Shown piece by piece: positions 1 to 6,296 of a DNA stretch of 10,077 nucleotides. The stretch spans positions 1 through 10,077 of the forward strand of contig CADEGS010000034.1 of NCBI GenBank assembly GCA_902826945.1. Direction: 5' to 3'. Position 1 is the first letter of the stretch, and every line of letters starts with the position of its first letter. The notes under the pieces are model-generated. The model had not been told where the DNA came from and ran no database searches. It worked only from the letters and a program-made list of their open reading frames with translations. The translations under genes and the position numbers were made by a program. The DNA comes from an uncultured bacterium. GTDB taxonomy: Bacteria; Planctomycetota; UBA1135; GCA-002686595.

Positions 1-95
1 TGGTCTACCCCGTAGCGCGGCTGGGGGAGAGGGGGGGGGCGGGGGGGCGCGGTGTTGCCGACGTCGGTGTGCGACGCAGGGCTCAGCGTGAGGTC
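1..95 (-). CDS. Possible N-terminal fragment of a DUF3482-type P-loop GTPase, damaged and cut by the window edge
   Basis: Read on the minus strand in the frame with codons beginning at base 95, the sequence gives D-L-T-L followed by S-H-T-D-V-G-N-T-A (bases 74-48) and later Q-P-R-Y-G-V-D. This resembles the start of DUF3482 GTPases, where a beta strand leads into a P-loop of the form SHTNxGKT and a G-x-V motif follows some 15 residues later. DUF2868 and DUF3482 genes are often neighbours in that order, which fits the position directly after the DUF2868 gene and overlapping its stop. However, the P-loop lysine is asparagine, the stretch after it is almost all proline from C runs, and no ATG or GTG start is visible in this frame. 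It may be a decayed gene or miscalled bases at a contig end. The match is short, so the call is tentative. Confidence 0.38.
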
Positions 96-1579
96 GGCCC
101 CGGGCCCTCCGGCGCGCGGGGGCGCGGGGGGGCGGCGGGCGCCAGCGCGCCCGCCTCGTCCGCCTCCAGGTCCACGTGCAGCGGCGTCGCGCCCGCCTCG
201 CGCAGCACGCGGTCCCAGCTCCGCCGGTGCTCGCTCGCGCGCGCCTCGGCGGCAGCGCCCCCGCCCAGCCGCTCGCGGTAGCCGGTGCCGTCCACCAGCA
301 CCAGCGCCGGCTCGCCCGCGCGCGCCGCGGCGAGCTCCTGCAAGAGCCGGCCGTGCACCTCGCTCTCGGGCGTCTGCGCCAGCGCGAAGCACGGCACGAC
401 GCGCCCGTCCTCTGCGCCGAGCTGCGCCAGGAGCTCCGCGGCCTCCGCGCCGTACGCGAGCCCTTCGTGCGCCTGCACGCGCGTGCGCGCGCCGAAGACG
501 TCGTGCAGGAGCGCGATCAGGCGCTCGCGCGCGCGCGCGTCGGGGCGGTAGCCGTAGGGCGCCAGGTGCGCGCTCAGGCCTTGCCCCCGGTGCGCGCCGG
601 CCAGGCGCGCGAAGGTCGGGCCCTCGAGCGCGAGCGGCAGGCCGCGCGCGAGCGCGCGCGCCCCGCGTCCCTCGCGCCAGGCGAGGAGCGAGCGCGGCAC
701 GAGCACGAAGAGCCCGACGCTGATCGCGTACAGGTGGATCCAGGCCGCCGCCGGCCCGCCGCCGGGCTCGAGCGCGGGCACGCGGATGCCGGAGAGGAGC
801 GACGCCGGCGCGAACAGCACGCCCAGCGCGCGCTCGGTCGTGGCCTGCGAGAGGAACGTGCTCTCCCAGACCGCGCGGTACTCCAGCACGAGCCCGCGCA
901 GGTACAGCCCGCCGAGCGCGCCCAGCGCGAGCGCCATCGAGCCCAGGTGCAGGAGGCGCCGCCCGCGCGCCGCGTAGAGCGGCGCGGCGGCGCGCGCCAG
1001 GTCGCCCGCGGCGCGCGCCAGCGCCTCGCGCGCGATCGAGTCGCCCGCGCCCTCGTCGCGGCCGAGCGCGCGCAGGCCGCGCGCCAGCCAGGCGCCGCCG
1101 CCCAGGCGCGCGGCGAGCCCGCCCGCGCCGCGGCGCGCGCGCAGCGCGTGCGCCAGGAGCAGCGCGTAGACGGCGAGGTTCCACGCGAGCAGCGTCATCA
1201 GCGGGTTCGCGAGCACGTGGATGCGCTTCTCCTCGCCGACGAGATGGGAGGCGAAGCCGAGCGCCGCGAGCGCGCCCAGGACGAGCGGCAGGGGCAGCCG
1301 CGCGCGCGCGGCGCGCAGGCGGCGCAGGAGCGGCGCGCGCTCGTCCACGAGCTGCGCCAGCTCGCCGGCGCGCTCGCGCAGGAAGGCCGCCGTCTCGTCG
1401 GGAGCGGGGTCGCGCTCGCGCGGCAGGCGGGCCGCGGCGCGCGCGCCGGCGCGCTCGCGCTCGGCGCGCGTGAGCAGGGCCCCCTCGCGGTCGGCCTCCT
1501 CGACCGCGCGCACGAGCAGCACCTCGGCCAGCGAGCGCTCGTCGAGGAGCGCGCGCGGGGGAGTCGAGGGCGGGGTCAC
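83..1579 (-). CDS. DUF2868 family membrane protein
   Basis: A 498-residue protein of unknown function, recognised as DUF2868. After a charged, helical N-terminal region (1-90) there are four probable membrane segments: about 95-112, 126-146 (with L-L-A-W-N-L-A-V-Y-A-L-L), 209-231 and 279-300. Between the third and fourth lies a typical family stretch, E-Y-R-A-V-W-E-S-T-F-L-S (233-244), followed by V-L-F-A-P (254-258). The soluble C-terminal part (about 330-470) carries L-V-L-V-D-G-T (427-433) and a later R-x-x-W. The last 30 residues are Pro/Ala-rich and probably disordered. The start is GTG (1579-1577); it is the first available start in the frame, no Shine-Dalgarno motif precedes it, and the true start could differ by a few codons. 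DUF2868 proteins commonly sit next to a DUF3482 GTPase, and a possible remnant of one overlaps the stop here. The pair is thought to work at the membrane, but no function is established. Confidence 0.8.
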   Translation of the reverse strand: MTPPSTPPRALLDERSLAEVLLVRAVEEADREGALLTRAERERAGARAAARLPRERDPAPDETAAFLRERAGELAQLVDERAPLLRRLRAARARLPLPLVLGALAALGFASHLVGEEKRIHVLANPLMTLLAWNLAVYALLLAHALRARRGAGGLAARLGGGAWLARGLRALGRDEGAGDSIAREALARAAGDLARAAAPLYAARGRRLLHLGSMALALGALGGLYLRGLVLEYRAVWESTFLSQATTERALGVLFAPASLLSGIRVPALEPGGGPAAAWIHLYAISVGLFVLVPRSLLAWREGRGARALARGLPLALEGPTFARLAGAHRGQGLSAHLAPYGYRPDARARERLIALLHDVFGARTRVQAHEGLAYGAEAAELLAQLGAEDGRVVPCFALAQTPESEVHGRLLQELAAARAGEPALVLVDGTGYRERLGGGAAAEARASEHRRSWDRVLREAGATPLHVDLEADEAGALAPAAPPRPRAPEGPGPTSR

Positions 1580-1757
1580 GGCAGGGGAGGGGTGGTGCCG
1601 CGGGAGCCTCGGAGACGCGGCGAGCCGCGGAAGGATCGCACAGGCCGCCGGGGAATGGAAACCGCGCGCGCGTCGCGCACCCTTGTTGGGCGAGCGGGGC
1701 CGCGCCTTGCGCCCGCGCCCGCGCCGCGCGGCGGGCGGCGGCGCCGACCTCGCGCGC

Positions 1758-1786
1758 GACGGGACGCCGGAGGCCGGCTATGCTCG
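1758..1786 (+). promoter_or_regulatory. Promoter-like element upstream of ykuK
   Basis: GACGG (1758-1762), 14 bases, then GCTATGCTCG (1777-1786). Within it, TATGCT (1779-1784) could serve as a -10 box, with GCGACG 17 bases upstream as a weak -35. The ykuK start lies 26 bases after the -10-like box. The same arrangement with identical spacing lies upstream of ligD, which is the main support. The rest of the 231-base divergent spacer (1580-1810) shows no gene and no clear promoter for the minus-strand DUF2868 gene. Confidence 0.35.
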
Positions 1787-1810
1787 TGGAGCCGGCGCGT
1801 CCGGCGCGCC

Positions 1811-2353
1811 ATGGAGAGCCCGACCAAGACGCCACCAACCCCCCCGGGCGCGCGGCCCCGCGCGGACGAGGTCCGCGGCCCTGCCGCCGCCGGCGCGTGG
1901 CGCTCGCTCTCCGGCCGTCCCGTCGCGGATCTCGTGGCCGAGCTGCGCGAGCTCCTGGGCGTCTCCGGGCGCGTGCTGCACGTCGGCACGGACTCGAAGC
2001 AGCGCTCCTACCACGCCGATTACGTCACCGCCGTCGCGGTCGTCCATCCGGGCAGCGGCGGGCGCGTCTTCTACCGCCGCGCGCGCGACCGCCGCTCGCC
2101 CTCGCTCTCGCACAAGCTCTTCCAGGAGACGCACCTGTCGCTGGAGGTCGCCCAGGCGCTCGAGCGCGCCGGGCTGGCGCCCGTGGTCGTGCACGTGGAC
2201 GCCAACGACGACCTGCGGCACCTGTCCTCGCGCTACGTCGCGGCGCTCTCGGGCATGGTCGTCGGCTACGGCTTCCAGGTGCGCGTGAAGCCGCAGTCGT
2301 GGTGCGCGACGCACGTGGCGGACTTCGTCGTCAACGAGCGCAACGGCGCCTAG
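1811..2353 (+). CDS. ykuK: YkuK family (DUF458) RNase H-like protein
   Basis: A 180-residue cytoplasmic protein of the DUF458/YkuK family, which has a ribonuclease H-like fold; its biochemical role is not established. Family landmarks appear in order: V-G-T-D-S-K (58-63), the G-G-R-V-F-Y strand, L-F-Q-E-T-H-L-S-L-E-V-A, V-H-V-D-A-N-D-D (127-134), a G-M-V-V-G-Y-G-F segment, V-K-P-Q-S-W-C-A-T and V-A-D-F (169-172). The acidic residues D61, D130 and D171 sit where an RNase H-like site would need metal ligands, which suggests nuclease competence, but this is inference. The length is close to that of Bacillus YkuK. The first ~35 residues are Pro/Arg-rich and look like an added flexible tail. The ATG at 1811 is the most plausible start because the frame upstream has no family similarity. 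The gene is a single-gene unit with a candidate promoter at 1758-1786, and it converges with the TRAP operon with 15 bases between the two TAG stops. Confidence 0.9.
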   Translation: MESPTKTPPTPPGARPRADEVRGPAAAGAWRSLSGRPVADLVAELRELLGVSGRVLHVGTDSKQRSYHADYVTAVAVVHPGSGGRVFYRRARDRRSPSLSHKLFQETHLSLEVAQALERAGLAPVVVHVDANDDLRHLSSRYVAALSGMVVGYGFQVRVKPQSWCATHVADFVVNERNGA

Positions 2354-2368
2354 GCGCTGCGCGCGCTC

Positions 2369-4156
2369 CTAGGGCAGGAAGGCCGTGCTCAGCGCGGGCA
2401 GGTAGGCGATCGCGAGCACGCCGACGCCCAGGATCGCCAGGAACGGCAGCGCCGCGCGGCACACCGCCCACAGCGAGCGGTCGAAGCGGTACGAGGCCAG
2501 GAACAGGTTCAGGCCGATCGGCGGCGTCAGGTAGCCGAGCTCGAGGTTGGCGATGAACAGGATCCCGAGGTGCACGGGGTGGATGCCGTACGCCTCGGCC
2601 AGCGGCCGGATCAGCGGCACGACGACGAAGGTCGCCGAGTAGATGTCGAGGAAGCAGCCGACGACGAGCAGGAAGGCGTTGAGGCCGAGCAGGAAGCCGA
2701 CGCGCGAGTCCACGTGCGCCTGCACCCAGTCGAGCATCGCCGTGGGCACCTGGGCGTCCACCATCCAGCTCGACAGCCCCGTCGCCACGCTGAGCAGGAT
2801 CAGGACGCCGCCCAGCACGGCGGCGCAGTCGCGCAGCACCGGCAGCACGTCGCGCGCCACGCGCACCTCGTCCCGGCGCAGCACGACCTGCGCGAAGAGC
2901 GCGAAGGCCGCGGTCAGCGCGGCGGCCTCGACCACCGTCGCGAAGCCGCCGAAGATCGCGACCAGCGCGATCGCGGGGAGCGCCAGCTCGTAGCGCGCGC
3001 GCCACGAGGCGGAGAGCGCCGCGCGCGCCTCGAACGGCCGGCGTCCCACGCGCGCGCGGCGCGCCGCGCGCAGGCCCAGGAGCGCCAGGCAGCCGAGCAG
3101 CACGACGCCCGGCAAGAGGCCGCCGAGGAACAGCTCCTCGATCGGAACCTCGGCCGCGATGCCGTACAGGATCAGCGGCAGCGCGGGCGGGAACAGCAGC
3201 CCGAGCGAGCCGCCGGCGGTCAAGAGGCCGAGCGAGAAGCGCTCGCCGTAGCCCTCGGCGAGCAGCGCCGGCAGGAGCAGCCCGCCCAGCGCCAGGATCG
3301 TCACGCCCGAGCCGCCGGTGAAGACCGTGAAGAACGAGCACAGGAAGAGCGTCACCAGCGCCGTGCCGCCCGGCAGCCAGCCGAACCAGGCGCGGAAGAG
3401 CTCGAGCAGGCGCGCGGGCGTGCGCCCCAGCGTCGCGAGGTAGCCGGCCAGCGTGAAGAGCGGCAGCGCGGCCAGGAAGGGCGAGCTCGTCAGCCGGTAG
3501 ATCTCGCCCGGCACGGCCGCGGCGGGCACGCCGTCGGCGAGGAAGAGCAGCGCCGCCGAGCCGCCCAGGGCGACGAAGAGCGGCGCGCCGAGGAGCGTGG
3601 CGGCCACGAGCGCGAGCACCCACGGCCACGCGGCGCGCCCCTCCAGGAGCTCTGCGTGCGCCCCGAGCCACAGGCCCAGCGCGAGGCCGGCCGCGCCGGC
3701 CAGGCGCGCCGCGCGACCGGGCGCGCGCCACGCGAGCCGCAGCGCGATCCCGCCGAAGGACACGGGCAGGATCGCGAGCGCCATCCACACCTCGAGCCGG
3801 CCGAGGAGCGGCGTCGCGTACTCGCGCTCGAGCTGCACCAGGTCCCACGCGGCGCGCGCGAGCAGCGCCGCGGTGGCGCAGGCGAGCGCCGTCGCGAGCG
3901 CGTCGCCCGCCGCGCGCCAGCGCCCCTCGGGCACGAGGTCGCGCAGCCCCAGGCGCAGCAGCTTCTCCTCGCGCGCGGCGAGCAGCGCGCCCAGGAAGGC
4001 CAGCCACAGGTTGCCGTGCTGGAGCAAGACGCCGGCCCACGCGAAGGCCGGGCTGCCGAGCGCGCGCGCCCCCAGCGGGAGCAGCGGCAGCGCCACCATC
4101 GCGACCAGGAGCAGGCTCGACGCCCCGTCCTCGGCGCGCTGGACGAGGCGCTTCAC
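2369..4156 (-). CDS. dctM: TRAP transporter fused small and large permease subunits (DctQ-DctM)
   Basis: A 595-residue inner-membrane protein combining the small (DctQ) and large (DctM) subunits of a tripartite ATP-independent periplasmic transporter, which imports its substrate by ion-coupled transport. Residues 1 to about 165 resemble DctQ: hydrophobic helices near 13-31, 49-61, 85-105 and 122-140, with A-A-R-E-E-K-L-L-R-L-G (60-70) after helix two. Residues about 175-595 are DctM: G-G-S-G-V-T-I-L-A-L-G-G (281-292), S-L-G-L-L-F-P-P-A-L-P-L-I-L-Y-G (317-332), D-I-Y-S-A-T-F-V-V-V-P (504-514), G-I-H-P-V-H-L-G-I and the signature L-T-P-P-I-G-L-N-L-F (543-552). Fused QM proteins are well known in the family. 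The start is GTG (4156-4154) and no in-frame ATG is available upstream. The gene is third in the operon, 54 bases after dctP. The substrate cannot be read from the sequence. Confidence 0.93.
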   Translation of the reverse strand: MKRLVQRAEDGASSLLLVAMVALPLLPLGARALGSPAFAWAGVLLQHGNLWLAFLGALLAAREEKLLRLGLRDLVPEGRWRAAGDALATALACATAALLARAAWDLVQLEREYATPLLGRLEVWMALAILPVSFGGIALRLAWRAPGRAARLAGAAGLALGLWLGAHAELLEGRAAWPWVLALVAATLLGAPLFVALGGSAALLFLADGVPAAAVPGEIYRLTSSPFLAALPLFTLAGYLATLGRTPARLLELFRAWFGWLPGGTALVTLFLCSFFTVFTGGSGVTILALGGLLLPALLAEGYGERFSLGLLTAGGSLGLLFPPALPLILYGIAAEVPIEELFLGGLLPGVVLLGCLALLGLRAARRARVGRRPFEARAALSASWRARYELALPAIALVAIFGGFATVVEAAALTAAFALFAQVVLRRDEVRVARDVLPVLRDCAAVLGGVLILLSVATGLSSWMVDAQVPTAMLDWVQAHVDSRVGFLLGLNAFLLVVGCFLDIYSATFVVVPLIRPLAEAYGIHPVHLGILFIANLELGYLTPPIGLNLFLASYRFDRSLWAVCRAALPFLAILGVGVLAIAYLPALSTAFLP

Positions 4157-4166
4157 GTCAGGCCCC

Positions 4167-4189
4167 GCGCGCGCTCGACCGGCGCGCGC
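4167..4189 (-). other. Possible intercistronic hairpin between dctP and dctQM
   Basis: In the 54-base gap between dctP and the permease gene, GCGCGCGC occurs twice (4167-4174 and 4182-4189), separated by 7 bases. Since the arms are self-complementary, they can form an 8-bp stem in the transcript 11 bases before the permease GTG. Such a structure could make the binding protein more abundant than the permease. GC alternation is common throughout this window, so chance is a real alternative. Confidence 0.2.
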
Positions 4190-4210
4190 CCATGCCCGCG
4201 GGCACGGCCA

Positions 4211-5206
4211 CTAGCGCTCGTCCCCGCGCAGGCGCCGCAGGGTCTCCTGCGCGCGCTGCAGCACCTGCTTCGAGATCATGTTCCGGCTCATGCGCTCGGC
4301 GAAGTGGTCGGCGAGCTCCAGCCACTCGTCGCGCGAGCCCGCCTCGATGTGCGTGACCGTCAGGCCGCGCTTCTGCATCTCCTGGACCGCGGCGTCCTCC
4401 TGCGCGGGGATCTCGGCGAAGATGCGCCGCTCGACCTTCGCCGCCTCCGCCAGCACGGCCTGCTGGTCCTCCGGCGAGAGCTTCTTCCACTGGCGCGCGT
4501 CCACGGCCATCGCGCCGAAGAGCGGCAGCACGCGCTCGTCCAGCATGTAGGGCGCCGAGCGGAACCACTGCAGCGCCAGCGCCACCAGCGGCGCGCCGGG
4601 CAGCGCCTCGATCAGGCCCGTCTTGAGCCCGGTCAGCATGTCGGTGGCGGCCAGCGGGACGGGCTGGAAGCCCGCCTCCTCGTACCACTTCGCCATGTTG
4701 CCCTGGCCGGCCCACACGAACTGCTTCAGCGCGCGCAGGTCGCCGACCACGCGCACGGGCTTGGTCGAGAAGAAGCGCATCCAGCCGACGTGGCCCCAGT
4801 GCAGGACGACGACGCCGCGCTGCTCCAGCTCCTGCTTGAAGGCGGGCTCGAGCTCGCGCAGGAGCGCCTCCGCCTCCTCCTCCGAGCGCAGGAAGAGCGG
4901 GATGTCCAGCACGCGCAGGTCGGCGAGCACGTCGCCCAGGCCCGAGAGCGTGAAGACGCCGCCGTGGAGCTGCCCCAGGCGCATCTTGCGCAGCACGTCC
5001 GGCTCGTCGCCCGCGATGCCGCCGGCGTAGAACTTGAAGCGCACGCGGTCGCCGGTCGCCTTGCGCGCGGCCTCGCCGAACTCGCGCTCCTGCTTGTCCC
5101 AGATCGAGCCCTCGGGCACGAGCGTGGCGATCTTGAGCTCGACCGGCTTCTGGGCCGCGAGCGCGACCGAGAGGAGCGGGGCGAGGAGGGCGAGGTGCAG
5201 CTTCAT
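4211..5206 (-). CDS. dctP: TRAP transporter periplasmic substrate-binding protein (DctP/TatP type)
   Basis: A 331-residue periplasmic solute-binding protein that delivers ligand to the DctQM permease. Residues 1-18 form a signal peptide (M-K-L-H then a Leu/Ala core, probable cleavage after A-L-A-A). The mature protein opens with the strand L-K-I-A-T-L-V-P-E-G-S-I-W (24-36), then D-R-V-R-F-K-F-Y-A-G-G-I-A-G-D-E-P-D (53-70) and M-R-L-G-Q-L-H-G-G (75-83), all typical of DctP. Near 151-187 it has V-V-G-D-L-R-A-L-K-Q-F-V-W-A-G-Q and L-T-G-L-K-T-G-L. Most TRAP binding proteins have an arginine in K-x-R-V here that pairs with a substrate carboxylate; this protein has Phe163. That matches the TatT-associated subgroup, for which non-acid, possibly hydrophobic ligands have been proposed. 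Its ATG overlaps the tatT stop as ATGA, indicating translational coupling. Confidence 0.93.
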   Translation of the reverse strand: MKLHLALLAPLLSVALAAQKPVELKIATLVPEGSIWDKQEREFGEAARKATGDRVRFKFYAGGIAGDEPDVLRKMRLGQLHGGVFTLSGLGDVLADLRVLDIPLFLRSEEEAEALLRELEPAFKQELEQRGVVVLHWGHVGWMRFFSTKPVRVVGDLRALKQFVWAGQGNMAKWYEEAGFQPVPLAATDMLTGLKTGLIEALPGAPLVALALQWFRSAPYMLDERVLPLFGAMAVDARQWKKLSPEDQQAVLAEAAKVERRIFAEIPAQEDAAVQEMQKRGLTVTHIEAGSRDEWLELADHFAERMSRNMISKQVLQRAQETLRRLRGDER

Positions 5207-6147
5207 TCGGAGGGCTCGGGGTCGAGGAAGAGGTCGGGCATGCGCTCGAGCAGCGCCTGCGCGCGCCGCTGCGCCAGGCGGTTCGCCAGGCGCTGGTCGG
5301 GGTCGCGGTCGAGGTCCACGTCCAGGGCGCGCCCGAGCAGCGCGCGGAACGCGCCGGCGTCCTGCGCCGGGAGCGAGACCCCGACCGCCAGCGCGACGTG
5401 CGTCGAGGCGCGCGTGCCGCCGGAGAGCTCGAGCGCGCGCTCGTAGTGCTCGCGCGCGCGCTCCGGCGAGCCGCCCATCGCCTCGGGCAGGGACTCGACG
5501 GCGATCATCGCCTCGTGCAGCGTGCCCCGATCCCAGTCCTCGTCGAGCCGCACGGCGCGCTCGAGCAGCGCGCGCACGACCGAGACGTCGGCCGCCAGCT
5601 CGGGCCGATCGAGGCCGAGCCCGATCGCCGAGCCCCAGGCGGCGGCGGTCCAGAAGGCCAGCGGGACCTCGTCCTCGCCCAGCCGCGCCGCGGCGCCCTC
5701 GGGGTCGAGGCGCAGCGCGGCCGCGAGCCCGGGCCGGCGCGCCTCGAGCGCGCGCAGCCCGAAGTCGCGCGCGCGCACGTAGAGGCGGAAGGCGCGCTCC
5801 TGCAGCTCGCGCGCGCGCCCGTAGTCCTCTTGCTCGATCAGCGTCGCGTCGAGGTCCACGAAGGCGTAGGCGTACTGCGTGAAGCCCGAGCAGGCCTGCA
5901 GCAGGAGCTCCTCGTTCTCCGGGTCCTGGAGCAGGAGCGCCTGGATCGTCTCGAGCACGAAGGGCAGCGCCTGGCGCACGAGCTCGGGGTCGTCCTCGCG
6001 CGCGTAGACGGTGGCGCTCTCGCCGAGCGCGTCCGACAGCCCGCCGACGGCGAGCTGGCGCACGGAGCAGCCCGCGGCGCACAGGGCTGCCGCGAGCAGG
6101 GGAGGGAGCGACCGGCGCAGCGGCCGGAGCGGGGGCAAGCGGCTCAT
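5203..6147 (-). CDS. tatT: TRAP transporter-associated TPR lipoprotein TatT
   Basis: A 314-residue protein of the TRAP T-component family (type example Tp0956 of Treponema pallidum), a TPR-fold lipoprotein that forms a ring with cavities and binds the partner DctP. The N-terminus has Arg-rich residues, a hydrophobic core and the lipobox L-C-A-A-G-C, with lipidated Cys27. Family landmarks follow: D-D-P-E-L-V-R-Q-A-L-P-F (about 47-58), C-S-G-F-T-Q-Y-A-Y-A-F-V, Y-V-R-A-R-D-F-G-L-R-A-L-E, W-T-A-A-A-W-G-S-A-I, L-D-E-D-W-D-R-G-T-L-H-E, A-R-E-H-Y-E-R-A-L-E-L-S-G-G, and near the end L-A-N-R-L-A-Q-R-R-A-Q-A-L-L. I chose the ATG at 6147 over an in-frame ATG eight codons upstream (6171) because it places a compact signal sequence before the lipobox. 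It is first in the tatT-dctP-dctQM operon and overlaps dctP by four bases. Confidence 0.93.
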   Translation of the reverse strand: MSRLPPLRPLRRSLPPLLAAALCAAGCSVRQLAVGGLSDALGESATVYAREDDPELVRQALPFVLETIQALLLQDPENEELLLQACSGFTQYAYAFVDLDATLIEQEDYGRARELQERAFRLYVRARDFGLRALEARRPGLAAALRLDPEGAAARLGEDEVPLAFWTAAAWGSAIGLGLDRPELAADVSVVRALLERAVRLDEDWDRGTLHEAMIAVESLPEAMGGSPERAREHYERALELSGGTRASTHVALAVGVSLPAQDAGAFRALLGRALDVDLDRDPDQRLANRLAQRRAQALLERMPDLFLDPEPSE

Positions 6148-6158
6148 GGGCGCGGACC

Positions 6159-6187
6159 ATGCTAGTGCCATGGTGCCCCGGTACGAA
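6159..6187 (-). promoter_or_regulatory. Weak promoter candidate for the tatT-dctP-dctQM operon
   Basis: On the minus strand TAGCAT (6164-6159) lies 11 bases before the chosen tatT ATG, with TTCGTA (6187-6182) 17 bases further upstream. Each box matches the sigma-70 consensus only in part, and the short distance would leave almost no leader. It lies in the 149-base divergent spacer shared with ligD. Confidence 0.2.
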
Positions 6188-6256
6188 GGCCCGTGCGGCG
6201 ACGATCGACGGCGGACGCGCTCGCGCGCGCGTCGCGCGCCCCGCTGGCCCCGCGGG

Positions 6257-6285
6257 GACGGCGCGCGGCACGCGTGCTAGGCTCG
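6257..6285 (+). promoter_or_regulatory. Promoter-like element upstream of ligD
   Basis: GACGG (6257-6261), 14 bases, then GCTAGGCTCG (6276-6285). TAGGCT (6278-6283) could be a -10 box; the ligD ATG follows 13 bases after it, so the transcript would be leaderless or nearly so. The arrangement is the same, at identical spacing, as upstream of ykuK (1758-1786). No Shine-Dalgarno motif is visible before the ATG. Confidence 0.35.
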
Positions 6286-6296
6286 CCCGCGGCCGC

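Noticed and set aside
176..1810. Long upstream extension of the ykuK frame
   Set aside because: The extension runs antisense through the DUF2868 gene with low-complexity Arg/Ala content; family similarity begins only after the ATG at 1811.
2351..2371. TAGG...CCTA symmetry spanning the two convergent stops
   Set aside because: The arms are very short with an imperfect stem and no T-tract; the symmetry partly follows from two facing TAG stops.
2331..4040. Second long minus-strand frame in the permease region
   Set aside because: It is Arg/Ala/Gly-rich and lacks membrane helices, whereas the frame ending at 2369 has the DctQ and DctM signatures.
2570..5446. Open frame of 958 codons on the plus strand across the TRAP genes
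   Set aside because: It is antisense to dctQM and dctP, is rich in Arg, Gln, Glu and Ala with no domain-like pattern, and arises from GC-rich codon bias in the opposite strand.
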